NCBI GenBank assembly: GCA_002431635.1
Contig: DJGH01000062.1
Location: forward strand, 19,919 to 54,618
Reading direction: 5' to 3'
Length of the DNA: 34,700 nucleotides
Source of the DNA: Petrotoga sp. UBA5851
GTDB taxonomy: Bacteria > Thermotogota > Thermotogae > Petrotogales > Petrotogaceae
This document shows positions 22,554 through 30,644 of this stretch, piece after piece (the stretch's first letter is position 1; the number at the start of each line of letters is the position of its first letter). The notes under the pieces were generated by a model that had not been told where the DNA came from, searched no databases, and worked only from the letters and a program-made list of their open reading frames with translations. A program made the position numbers and the translations under genes.

Positions 22554-23245
22554 CAGGATTAAAACTGCCTGAACATGTTGCTATAATAATGGACGGCAAC
22601 GGACGCTGGGCAATAGGCAAAGGGCTCAGCAGAAACTTAGGACACGAAAAGGGTGCTCAAGTAGCGGAAGAAGTTATTCAATGGTCGGCAGATATAGGAA
22701 TAAAATATCTTACACTGTACTCGTTTTCTTATGAGAACTGGAAAAGGCCGAAAGAAGAGGTTAACTATCTTTTTGATCTTTTTGTAAGATATCTTGAAAG
22801 CAGAATGGGTAAGATAGTATCAAAAGGTGTAAAAATGAGGTTTTCCGGAAGAATAAATGAATTACCTGACTCCCTGATAAAAGCTATCCGGAATATTGAA
22901 ACCAAGAGTGCCGGTAACACAAAGCTTCAGTTAATAATGGCTCTTAACTACGGCGGTAGGCAAGAAATAGCCGATGCTGTTAATAAAGCTTTAAATAACG
23001 GGAAAAAAGATATTTCAGAAGAGGATATTGCAAAGAATCTTTACCTTGCGGATGTTCCTGATCCAGATCTGATAATAAGAACATCAGCAGAAGAGAGAAT
23101 AAGCAACTTTCTTCTCTGGCAGTCTGCATATTCTGAACTTTACTTCAGCAAGGTTCTGTGGCCTGATTTTTCTTACGAAGAGTATATCAGAGCTTTGGAA
23201 AGTTATTCTAAAAGGCAGAGAAGGTATGGCGGGACGGGGAGTTGA
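22550..23245 (+). CDS. uppS: Undecaprenyl diphosphate synthase (cis-prenyltransferase)
   Basis: The 231-residue protein makes the C55 lipid carrier precursor for cell-wall synthesis. Conserved blocks are IIMDGNGRWA (12-21), with the catalytic Asp at 15, SFSYENWKRP, MALNYGGRQEI, and RTSAEERISNFLLWQSAYSELYF. The start is TTG at 22550, overlapping the frr stop by four bases. It is accepted because the conserved strand begins only about ten residues later and no ATG precedes it. AAGGAG lies 11 bases upstream. It is slightly shorter than the usual 240-250 residues. Confidence 0.96.
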   Translation: MTGLKLPEHVAIIMDGNGRWAIGKGLSRNLGHEKGAQVAEEVIQWSADIGIKYLTLYSFSYENWKRPKEEVNYLFDLFVRYLESRMGKIVSKGVKMRFSGRINELPDSLIKAIRNIETKSAGNTKLQLIMALNYGGRQEIADAVNKALNNGKKDISEEDIAKNLYLADVPDPDLIIRTSAEERISNFLLWQSAYSELYFSKVLWPDFSYEEYIRALESYSKRQRRYGGTGS

Positions 23246-23250
23246 ATAAT

Positions 23251-24099
23251 ATGCCGGTTAACAAAAAAGATTTAGCGTTCAGGACTCTGTCAGGTGTGAT
23301 AATAGGTCCGATAGTGGTCTTTTCATTCCTGACTTATCAGAGTTTGCTCGGTCTGGTTACGACTATAATAATTTTAGCTTCTTATGAGTTTATTGAGATG
23401 TCCAATAAAGAAATAAAAAATAATTTTATAAAGTTGCTTTATGCTTTTGTAATTGGTGTAGCAAGCCTTCTGTACGGTTTTTCACTGAAGACCGAATATG
23501 CCGGAATACTGCCATTTGAAGCTGAGATAATATTTTTTATAGCTTTTGTTTTTATAGCTTCGGTAAGTCTTTTTACTGCAAAGGATCAGAATGAGGCTAA
23601 AAATCTTATAACCTCGTCTGTATTTGCGATAATGTATATATCTTTTTTTCTTTCTATTTTCTATAACATACATATAGGTTATGGCGGAACTATGGGAATT
23701 TTAGCTTTAACCTCCGTATGGGCCTATGATGCTTGCGCGTACTTCTTCGGGCTCAATTTCGGAAAACACAAACTGTCTCCTAAATTTTCTCCAAAAAAAA
23801 CCTGGGAAGGTTTTTTCGGCGGAGTACTTGGAACTTTTGTATATATCCTTATCTATGAGTTTTTCAGAGAACTTTACGGTTTTGCCAAGCTTGATATATT
23901 CTACGCCTTGATATTTGCAGTCATGGTTGCCTGTTTTGATACAGTTGGGGATCTCACCGAATCAATATTTAAAAGATTTTATGGTGTTAAGGATTCAGGC
24001 GAAGTCCTTCCGGGTCACGGAGGGATGCTTGACAGAATAGATGGTCTTCTCGTAGTTACACCCATGTGGTATCTGTTTTTGAGGATCCTTGGCATCTGA
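23251..24099 (+). CDS. cdsA: Phosphatidate cytidylyltransferase (CDP-diglyceride synthase)
   Basis: The 282-residue polytopic membrane enzyme converts phosphatidate plus CTP to CDP-diacylglycerol, the branch point for phospholipids. The C-terminal signature is complete: SIFKRFYGVKDSGEVLPGHGGMLDRIDG. About eight hydrophobic segments precede or surround it, and SPKKTWEGFFGG is the other conserved block. ATG 23251 has GGAG nine bases upstream; a TTG at 23242 overlapping the uppS stop is the alternative. It follows uppS by five bases. Confidence 0.96.
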   Translation: MPVNKKDLAFRTLSGVIIGPIVVFSFLTYQSLLGLVTTIIILASYEFIEMSNKEIKNNFIKLLYAFVIGVASLLYGFSLKTEYAGILPFEAEIIFFIAFVFIASVSLFTAKDQNEAKNLITSSVFAIMYISFFLSIFYNIHIGYGGTMGILALTSVWAYDACAYFFGLNFGKHKLSPKFSPKKTWEGFFGGVLGTFVYILIYEFFRELYGFAKLDIFYALIFAVMVACFDTVGDLTESIFKRFYGVKDSGEVLPGHGGMLDRIDGLLVVTPMWYLFLRILGI

Positions 24100-24114
24100 A
24101 AAACGGGGGGTAGG

Positions 24115-24522
24115 ATGAAAAAGTTCACAAAATTTCGTGAAGGTTTTACTGTGCTTGAAGTTGTTGTTGTTCTTGTTATTATTGCAATAATTACAGCAGC
24201 GGCTATTCCTGGGTTCAGCAATATGGTCTCTCAGGCTAAAGTTACAAAGGCGATAAACGATATGAGGACGGTTCAGACAGCTGTGGTGCAGTATCTTATT
24301 TACAATAGCGATACTTCGGACATAAGTCTGGAAAAGCTCTATGATGGCGGTTTCATTGGTAGTAAACCGTTAGATATATCAGTAAGTTCTGCTTTAAGTG
24401 ACTCTGAAATACATATTGTTTACACAAAAGCCGATCCTAAGCATGATAAGTTCATCAAAGTTGATCCCAACATAGAAAAAGACTCTGATGAAAAACCGAT
24501 GCTTAGAATAATGAAAAATTAG
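24115..24522 (+). CDS. Type IV pilin-like (prepilin) protein
   Basis: The 135-residue protein has a class III signal: a short basic leader, then G10-F11-TVLEV, so prepilin peptidase would cleave after G10. The conserved Glu lies at position 5 of the mature protein (E15). The following 20 residues, VVVVLVIIAIITAAAIP, form the hydrophobic N-terminal helix used for pilus or pseudopilus assembly. The C-terminal half is charged and short. GGGGGG precedes the ATG. It is the last gene of the frr-uppS-cdsA unit, with no other pilus gene nearby. It could serve a type IV pilus, a secretion pseudopilus or DNA uptake. Confidence 0.85.
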   Translation: MKKFTKFREGFTVLEVVVVLVIIAIITAAAIPGFSNMVSQAKVTKAINDMRTVQTAVVQYLIYNSDTSDISLEKLYDGGFIGSKPLDISVSSALSDSEIHIVYTKADPKHDKFIKVDPNIEKDSDEKPMLRIMKN

Positions 24523-24538
24523 CTTTTACTATTAAAAC

Positions 24539-24567
24539 AAGAAAGGTATGCCTGGCATACCTTTCTT
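24539..24567 (+). terminator. Long hairpin after the pilin gene
   Basis: AAGAAAGGTATGCC and GGCATACCTTTCTT form a perfect 14-bp inverted repeat around one base (an effective loop of a few bases), ending in TTTCTTAT. It is a likely terminator, although the trailing T-run is broken. The alaS -10 element follows directly. Confidence 0.75.
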
Positions 24568-24568
24568 A

Positions 24569-24577
24569 TGATATAAT
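24569..24577 (+). promoter_or_regulatory. Extended -10 promoter of alaS
   Basis: TGATATAAT, identical to the frr element at 21943, starts two bases after the hairpin, so the hairpin occupies the -35 region. The leader to the alaS start is about 43 bases, too short for a T-box. Confidence 0.6.
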
Positions 24578-24626
24578 TGCTGGAAAAGAAAGGAACGATT
24601 TTTAAACTGTCTTGGAGGTTATAGGT

Positions 24627-27245
24627 ATGAGCTGGATGAGTGCTGATGAAATACGTGAAAGGTTCTTAGCTTTTTTTGAATCCAAAGGACATAAAAGACT
24701 TGCAAGTTCTCCTTTGGTTCCTAATGATCCACAGCTTCTTTTTACCGTTGCAGGTATGGTTCCATTTAAACCTATTTTTTGGGGAAAGGTTGAGCCGACG
24801 TATACAAGGGTTGCCACATGCCAAAAATGTATAAGAACCAACGATATAGAAAATGTTGGAAGAACTCCGAGGCATCATACTTTCTTTGAGATGCTCGGAA
24901 ATTTTTCTTTCGGAGATTACTTTAAAAACGAGTCTATAGAATGGGCATGGGAGTTTCTGACCAAAGAACTGAAGATAGATCCTGACAGGCTGTGGCCGTC
25001 GGTTTATCTCGAAGATGACGAAGCATACAGAATATGGAGAGATAAGATAGGAGTAAAAGAATCAAAAATAATGAGGTTTGATAAAAAAGAAAATTGGTGG
25101 GGACCTGTCGGTCCAACCGGTCCATGCGGTCCCTGTTCTGAAATTTATATTGATACAGGCAATAAATCAAAATGTGAGGATCCTCAGAATTGCAGTCCGG
25201 CTTGCGAGTGCGGAAGATTTGTTGAAATATGGAATATAGTTTTTACTGAGTATTACCAGGATGAAAACGGAAAACTCGAGCCTCTGGCAAGAAAAAATAT
25301 AGATACCGGTGCGGGGCTTGAAAGAATTTCAGCAGCTATGCAGGGAGTATACAACAACTTTGACAGTGATCTTTTCCAGCCGACTATAAAGGTGATAGAA
25401 AAAAGTTTCGGTATAAAGTATGGTGAGTCTGAAAAAGCAGATGTGTCTATAAAAGTAATTGCCGATCATACCAGGGCTGTTACGTTTACAGTAGCCGAAG
25501 GAGTTCTTCCTTCAAACGAGGGGAGAGGCTATGTTCTGCGCAGAGTTCTACGCAGGGCATTAAGGCATGGAAATCTTCTTGGGAAAAAAGAGCCTTTTAT
25601 GTCCGAGATAATAGACTCCTTAGTAGAGAGGATGGAAAAAATATATCCTGAGCTCTCTGAAAAAAAAGAATTTGTAAAAAAAATAGTCAAAGCAGAAGAA
25701 GACAGATTTCTGCAGACTCTTGAAAAAGGTATAGATAAACTCAATGACATTACAAATGCCTTATCCGATAAAACCATACCGGGAGCTGTTGCATTCGAGC
25801 TTTATGATACGTATGGCTTTCCGATTGATATTACAATAGAGATTGCCCAGGAAAAAGGTTTTGATGTAGATGTGCAAAGTTTTGAGACATTTATGAAGGA
25901 ACAGAGAGAAAGAGCCAGAAATGCAGCCGGAGAAAAAGAATACGACAAAGCTAACCAGGCATATAAAATTGTCGGTGAAGAGCTTAAAAATACAGTATTT
26001 ACCGGATATGAAAAAAATCACGATGTTCAAAAACTTTTATATATAATCAAAGGTTCTGAACTTTCAGAAACAGTTTCAGAGGGTGAACAGGCTGAACTGA
26101 TATTTGCAAGTACACCCTTCTATGCTGAAAAAGGCGGACAGATTTCCGATACCGGTGAGATACTTTCAGAGAGTGCTGTTGCACTTGTAGATGAAGTCAA
26201 AGTCATTTATAATGAAGTTGTATCCCATAAAGTTTCTGTTACCAAGGGTACTATAAAAAAAGGGGACATCCTTTCACTTCATATTAATGAAGAAAACAGA
26301 GCTGCTATAAAGCGCAATCATACCGCCACACATCTTCTGCACAGTGCTTTGAGAATAGTAGCAGGTTCCCATGTAAAACAGGCAGGGTCTTTTGTTGATT
26401 CTAAAAGGCTACGGTTTGACTTTACTCATTTTCAGGCTCTGAGCCAGGAACAGATAGCTCAGATAGAAAGAATTGTAAATACTGAAATTCTTAAAGCTTA
26501 TCCTGTAATTACTGAGATAAAATCACTTGAAGAAACAAAAAATGAGAATGTAATTGCCCTTTTCCAGGAGAAGTACGGCAATACCGTACGGGTTGTAAAA
26601 GCCGGAGGATTTTCAAGTGAGCTTTGCGGCGGAACTCATGTTTCCAATACTGGCGAGATAGGACTTTTTAAAATAATATCCGAAGTTTCTGTCTCTTCGG
26701 GAATACGAAGAATAGAAGCATTTACTGGAATAAACTCATATGAGTACGTTAACGAGCTTTCAAAAAAGGTTACGAACACATCAAAAATTTTGGATGCATC
26801 GTCTGAAAACATTGAAGAAAAAGCTTTTCAGACTTTAGAACTTACAAGAAACCTTACCAAGGAGATAAAAAGGCTGGAAGAAAAACTTGCCGGACAGTCT
26901 CTGGACGGGTTCATTAAAAATGCACGGATGATAAATAACATAAAAGTTATCTGCGGTGTTTTTGAAAATGTTGAACCAGATGTGCTCAGAAACAGTATCG
27001 ATATAATTGCACAGAAAGAAGGAGAAGCTCTGATTGTACTTTTCAGCAGGAGCGATAAGGTAATATTCTGCGTGAAAGTTCCTTCTTTTATGACTAAAGC
27101 ACACAATGCCGGTGGTATAGCCAAAAAAATAGCTCAGTTTCTTGGTGGAGGCGGAGGAGGAAAACCTGATTTTGCACAGGCAGGAGGAAAGGATATAGCG
27201 AAAGTAGCTCAGGTTATTTCGGAAATAGAAAGATTTATATTCTGA
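24627..27245 (+). CDS. alaS: Alanyl-tRNA synthetase
   Basis: The 872-residue class II synthetase is full length. The catalytic core starts with LAFFESKGHKRLASSPLVP, then FTVAGMVPFKPIF and ATCQKCIRTNDIENVGRTPRHHTFFEMLGNFSFGDYF. The editing domain carries HTATHLLHSALR and CGGTHVSNTGEIG with its zinc-type His/Cys ligands. The glycine-rich C-terminal C-Ala/DHHA1 domain (GGGGGGKPDFAQAGG) closes it. ATG 24627 is chosen because GGAGG lies eight bases upstream; an upstream TTG at 24612 overlaps that site. It is monocistronic, between its own promoter and terminator. Confidence 0.98.
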   Translation: MSWMSADEIRERFLAFFESKGHKRLASSPLVPNDPQLLFTVAGMVPFKPIFWGKVEPTYTRVATCQKCIRTNDIENVGRTPRHHTFFEMLGNFSFGDYFKNESIEWAWEFLTKELKIDPDRLWPSVYLEDDEAYRIWRDKIGVKESKIMRFDKKENWWGPVGPTGPCGPCSEIYIDTGNKSKCEDPQNCSPACECGRFVEIWNIVFTEYYQDENGKLEPLARKNIDTGAGLERISAAMQGVYNNFDSDLFQPTIKVIEKSFGIKYGESEKADVSIKVIADHTRAVTFTVAEGVLPSNEGRGYVLRRVLRRALRHGNLLGKKEPFMSEIIDSLVERMEKIYPELSEKKEFVKKIVKAEEDRFLQTLEKGIDKLNDITNALSDKTIPGAVAFELYDTYGFPIDITIEIAQEKGFDVDVQSFETFMKEQRERARNAAGEKEYDKANQAYKIVGEELKNTVFTGYEKNHDVQKLLYIIKGSELSETVSEGEQAELIFASTPFYAEKGGQISDTGEILSESAVALVDEVKVIYNEVVSHKVSVTKGTIKKGDILSLHINEENRAAIKRNHTATHLLHSALRIVAGSHVKQAGSFVDSKRLRFDFTHFQALSQEQIAQIERIVNTEILKAYPVITEIKSLEETKNENVIALFQEKYGNTVRVVKAGGFSSELCGGTHVSNTGEIGLFKIISEVSVSSGIRRIEAFTGINSYEYVNELSKKVTNTSKILDASSENIEEKAFQTLELTRNLTKEIKRLEEKLAGQSLDGFIKNARMINNIKVICGVFENVEPDVLRNSIDIIAQKEGEALIVLFSRSDKVIFCVKVPSFMTKAHNAGGIAKKIAQFLGGGGGGKPDFAQAGGKDIAKVAQVISEIERFIF

Positions 27246-27320
27246 GAAGAATATAAACTCATATTCTATTCATAGTATAAAGTTCATATTATGCCATAAT
27301 ATTAATAAAAAACACGTATC

Positions 27321-27352
27321 AAAAAGATCACTCTTTCAAGAGTGATTTTTTT
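27321..27352 (+). terminator. Terminator of alaS
   Basis: ATCACTCT (27327-27334) pairs with AGAGTGAT (27339-27346) around TTCA, with five A residues before and seven T after. Confidence 0.9.
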
Positions 27353-27447
27353 GTATGAATGCGTTTTATAAAGTTTACAATGCTTAATTCAGCCTTAATA
27401 GCAGATAGTCTTATATTAACAGCTTTAATCTGAATGGATTTTTTTTA

Positions 27448-27463
27448 ATGAAAATTGTATCAT
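27448..27463. promoter_or_regulatory. Operator-like palindrome, one mismatch, upstream of ord
   Basis: ATGAAA-ATTG-TATCAT differs from the ATGAAA-N4-TTTCAT palindrome at one base. It lies exactly 28 bases upstream of the perfect copy at 27476 and overlaps the -35 zone of the ord promoter. Confidence 0.55.
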
Positions 27464-27467
27464 ATAT

Positions 27468-27473
27468 TATACT
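27468..27473 (+). promoter_or_regulatory. Candidate -10 element of the ornithine-degradation operon
   Basis: TATACT lies between the two palindromes, about 36 bases before the ord start. No good -35 is present (TTAATG at 17 bases). The placement of a -10 flanked by two operator copies suggests regulation. Confidence 0.45.
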
Positions 27474-27475
27474 GA

Positions 27476-27491
27476 ATGAAAAAAATTTCAT
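27476..27491. promoter_or_regulatory. Operator-like palindrome just upstream of the ord ribosome site
   Basis: ATGAAA-AAAA-TTTCAT is a perfect copy of the palindrome found twice at 3961-3990. It would start near or just inside the transcript, where binding could block RNA polymerase. Confidence 0.65.
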
Positions 27492-27508
27492 TTAAGGAGG
27501 GGAATAAC

Positions 27509-28525
27509 ATGTATAGAGTTGCAGTATGGGGTTTCGGAGCTATGGGAAGCGGTATAGCCAGGAACATAATGACCAAGTATGATCTAAGTTTGGTAGGAGT
27601 ATATGATTCCAGGGAAGATTTTATGGGAAAAGATATAGGGAATATTCTCGGAACAAAAGATACCGGAATAGTAATATACTCAGATCCAGTTAAAATGCTT
27701 GAAGACAGTAATCCTGACCTGGTTGTGATTGCCACCAACTCTTTCGTGAAGGTTGTTAAATCGCAGATAATTCAGGCGATAAAGAGACATATCAATGTTA
27801 TAACGATTGCAGAAGAAATGGCGTATCCTTTTGTAACTAATCCTGAGGAAGCAGAAGAAATAGATAATATGGCCAGAAGATATGGAGTGACAGTATTAGG
27901 AACCGGTATAAATCCTGGTTTTGTTCTTGATACCCAGATCATAACTATGACAGCGGCCATGCTGAACGTTAAGAAGATAAAAGCTGCAAGAATAAATGAT
28001 CTTTCGCCTTTCGGACCCACAGTAATGGAAACTCAGGGAGTAGGAACCAGTCCCGAGCAGTTTAAAGAAGGCCTTGAAAGCGGTAAAATAGTCGGACACA
28101 TAGGTTTTGAACAGTCAATATATATGATTTCCCAGGCACTTGGTTGGGAGATAGACAGAATAGAACAGACAAGGGAACCGATAATATCCAACGTTTTAAG
28201 AGAAACCAAGTATGTAAGGGTTGAACCCGGAATGGTCGCAGGATGCAAGCATATTGCCAAAGCCTACTGTGGAGATACGCTACTTATAGAGCTTGAACAT
28301 CCCCAGCAGGTAAGGCCGGAGCTTGAAAATGTAAATACCGGAGATTACATATGGATAGACGGTGATCCGAGCATCTCAGTTTCAACCAAGCCGGAGATAC
28401 CTGGTGGAAAGGGAACTATAGCTCTTGCTACTAATATGATACCTTTTGTAATAGAAAACATCGACCCAGGACTTAAGAGCATGATAGACATGCCAATGCC
28501 CAGAGCTTTACTGGGGGATAATTAA
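27509..28525 (+). CDS. ord: 2,4-diaminopentanoate dehydrogenase
   Basis: The 338-residue NAD(P)-dependent enzyme has an N-terminal Rossmann loop, VAVWGFGAMGSGIARNI (3-19), and the DapB-like pattern VTVLGTGINPGFVLDTQI later. It deaminates 2,4-diaminopentanoate oxidatively to 2-amino-4-oxopentanoate, the third step of ornithine fermentation. ATG 27509 is preferred because AAGGAGGGG lies just upstream; an upstream ATG at 27476 falls in the operator palindrome. It heads the ord-ortA-ortB-oraS-oraE operon, whose content confirms the assignment over other DapB-like dehydrogenases. Confidence 0.93.
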   Translation: MYRVAVWGFGAMGSGIARNIMTKYDLSLVGVYDSREDFMGKDIGNILGTKDTGIVIYSDPVKMLEDSNPDLVVIATNSFVKVVKSQIIQAIKRHINVITIAEEMAYPFVTNPEEAEEIDNMARRYGVTVLGTGINPGFVLDTQIITMTAAMLNVKKIKAARINDLSPFGPTVMETQGVGTSPEQFKEGLESGKIVGHIGFEQSIYMISQALGWEIDRIEQTREPIISNVLRETKYVRVEPGMVAGCKHIAKAYCGDTLLIELEHPQQVRPELENVNTGDYIWIDGDPSISVSTKPEIPGGKGTIALATNMIPFVIENIDPGLKSMIDMPMPRALLGDN

Positions 28526-28526
28526 C

Positions 28527-28850
28527 ATGCAGAATGAAAAACAATTCTTTCCGAAAGGGAGTCTTGTACAGATATGTTTTACAGGGCTCAGGCCTGAGGA
28601 GCGTACTGCTAATCTTCCGGAGGATACCAGAAAGGTTCCGCTTGAAATACGTGTGAAAGGTTTTTTAAAGGATGAATCTGCATGTATAGGCCAGGAAGTA
28701 TCTGTAGAAACAGTGACAGGAAGAGAGGTAAAGGGTAAGATGATAGCAGTCAATCCCAAATATGAACATAATTTTGGGGAGCCTGTCCCTGAACTAATAC
28801 TTGCCGTAAATAAGCTTCAGGAGATAATGAAAGGTGATTTTGATGATTGA
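28527..28850 (+). CDS. ortA: 2-amino-4-ketopentanoate thiolase, alpha subunit
   Basis: The 107-residue protein is the small subunit that, with OrtB, splits 2-amino-4-oxopentanoate with CoA into alanine and acetyl-CoA. Its length and blocks such as FPKGSLVQICFTGLRPEERTANLPEDT and the ending GEPVPELI fit OrtA. It starts one base after the ord stop, with GGGGGA eight bases upstream. It overlaps ortB by eight bases, so the subunits are probably made in step. Confidence 0.92.
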   Translation: MQNEKQFFPKGSLVQICFTGLRPEERTANLPEDTRKVPLEIRVKGFLKDESACIGQEVSVETVTGREVKGKMIAVNPKYEHNFGEPVPELILAVNKLQEIMKGDFDD

Positions 28851-30255
28851 TAACTCATATGAAGCTGTAATGTCCAGAAAAAATGAAATAATGAAAAAAT
28901 CTGTGGGAGTCGATTATCAGAAATATGAAATCCACGGGATAGCTTTTGATTATGAAAAAATGCTTTCAGACAGCGGATATCCCATTGAAAAGATAAGGCA
29001 AATACAGCTTGAGACAGGAGTAGGGAATACTCAGCTTGTAGAACTTAAAAATATAAACAGACTGATTAAAAAAATATCTCCTAAAGGAAAAGGGGCGCGA
29101 ATCTACGTAAAGGATGAAGCAACCAATCCATCGGGATCTTTTAAAGATAGAAGAGCATCTGTAAGTGTATATAGAGCCAAGGAACTTGGCTTTAAAGGAG
29201 TAATAGCTGCCACAAGCGGCAACTATGGTGCAGCGGTGGCTTCCCAAGCCGCAAAAAAAGGGCTTAAGTCTATTATAGTGCAGGAATGCTATGATTCAAG
29301 AGGAGTAGGACAGCCTGAAATTTTAGAAAAGCAAAGGGCATGTGAGGCATATGGAGCGGAAGTACTTCAGCTTTCGGTTGGACCAGAACTTTTTTATTAT
29401 TTTCTTCGTCTTCTGGAAGATACAGGTTACTTTAACGCTTCACTTTACACACCTTTTGGAATTGCCGGTGTGGAAACTCTCGGTTATGAGATAGCTGAGC
29501 AGTCTATACGGCAGTTTGGCAGATATCCCGATGCTGTGGCGATAACTCATGCAGGCGGTGGGAATCTTACCGGAACAGCCAGGGGACTTAAAAAAGCAGG
29601 AGCTAAGGATACAAAGATAATAGGTGTAAGTGTTGATCTTAAGGGTCTTCATATGGCCAGTGACAGAGATTTTAACAAAAAATCCTTTACCACGGGACAT
29701 ACAGGGTTTGGTGTACCTTTTGCAGTATTTCCCGACAGGGCGGACGTGCCAAGGAATGCGGCAAGATCTCTAAGATATATGGACAGGTATATTTTGGTTA
29801 CTCAGGGAGAAGTTTTTTATGTAACAGAAATGCTTGCAAATATGGAAGGTCTTTTAAGAGGACCGGCCGGCAACACTTCCCTTGCCGGGGCAATTGCTCT
29901 TGCGACAGAGATGAACGAGGACCAGATAATTGTTGTAAACGAGACAGAGTATACCGGAGCTGGCAAGCTTCCGTCTGCACAGCTTACATTTGCAAGGCAT
30001 AACGGTATTGAAATAAGAACAGGTGATCCGTTAAAAGAAGATATTCCCGGTAAAAACATTGTAATTCCGTCATCGCCTGGTCTTATGGGATTTACAGAGT
30101 ATCCTCTGCAATCTATAAGGAAATCTTATCTGAAGCAGGCTGTGAACAAATACGGGACAAAAGACTTTTCTGATATAGAGCTTGAATTTATATCCGAGGA
30201 TATAAATATCGGGGTTGAAAAAGTTAAAGAATACTTAAAAGAGATAGCTCTTTGA
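28843..30255 (+). CDS. ortB: 2-amino-4-ketopentanoate thiolase, beta subunit (PLP)
   Basis: The 470-residue fold-type II PLP enzyme is related to threonine synthase/cysteine synthase. The PLP lysine is K101 in NPSGSFKDRRA, and AGGGNLTGTARG is the phosphate-binding glycine loop. With OrtA it yields D-alanine and acetyl-CoA. ATG 28843 is chosen because AAAGGTG lies six bases upstream; GTG 28834 is the alternative. It overlaps the end of ortA. Confidence 0.93.
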   Translation: MIDNSYEAVMSRKNEIMKKSVGVDYQKYEIHGIAFDYEKMLSDSGYPIEKIRQIQLETGVGNTQLVELKNINRLIKKISPKGKGARIYVKDEATNPSGSFKDRRASVSVYRAKELGFKGVIAATSGNYGAAVASQAAKKGLKSIIVQECYDSRGVGQPEILEKQRACEAYGAEVLQLSVGPELFYYFLRLLEDTGYFNASLYTPFGIAGVETLGYEIAEQSIRQFGRYPDAVAITHAGGGNLTGTARGLKKAGAKDTKIIGVSVDLKGLHMASDRDFNKKSFTTGHTGFGVPFAVFPDRADVPRNAARSLRYMDRYILVTQGEVFYVTEMLANMEGLLRGPAGNTSLAGAIALATEMNEDQIIVVNETEYTGAGKLPSAQLTFARHNGIEIRTGDPLKEDIPGKNIVIPSSPGLMGFTEYPLQSIRKSYLKQAVNKYGTKDFSDIELEFISEDINIGVEKVKEYLKEIAL

Positions 30256-30272
30256 GATTTCGGGGGGAAAAA

Positions 30273-30644
30273 ATGATTCCTAGGAAAGATGATTTTGAAG
30301 TAAAAGCTAAGAGATTTGAAAAAATGAGTGATGAGGAACTGGAAAAATACTTTTGGAATCTTACCGAAAAGATAGTTGATCCTCTCATAGATCTTGCATA
30401 TAAGAACACATCCCCTTCAATAGAAAGATCTGTTCTTTTACGAATGGGGTTCAGTTCTCTTCAGGCTAAAGCACTTGTTGACAAGATATTTGAAAAAGGT
30501 CTTTTGGGCAAAGGCGCAGGAAATATAGTATATAGAGTCTCAAAGGATCAGAATATCAGCATGGAGCAGGCCGGAACCGAACTTATACAGGGAAGGCTCT
30601 GGGATGTTGTGCAGAGGATTTTTGAGGGGGTAAATAAAGCATGA
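30273..30644 (+). CDS. oraS: D-ornithine 4,5-aminomutase, small subunit
   Basis: The 123-residue protein fits the OraS length (about 120). It is helical and has no cofactor motif of its own, but is needed for the holo-complex with OraE. The start ATG 30273 lies after GGGGGG; a TTG at 30252 overlaps ortB and is not used. Its stop overlaps the oraE start by four bases (ATGA), as expected for a two-subunit enzyme. Confidence 0.92.
   Translation: MIPRKDDFEVKAKRFEKMSDEELEKYFWNLTEKIVDPLIDLAYKNTSPSIERSVLLRMGFSSLQAKALVDKIFEKGLLGKGAGNIVYRVSKDQNISMEQAGTELIQGRLWDVVQRIFEGVNKA

Noticed and set aside
24578..24626. T-box or other riboswitch before alaS
   Set aside because: The leader is only about 43 bases with no specifier-type structure; the hairpin lies upstream of the -10 element.
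27387..27435. ATTCAG ... CTGAAT inverted repeat before ord
   Set aside because: Arms are only six bases and 37 bases apart; not distinguishable from chance in AT-rich sequence.
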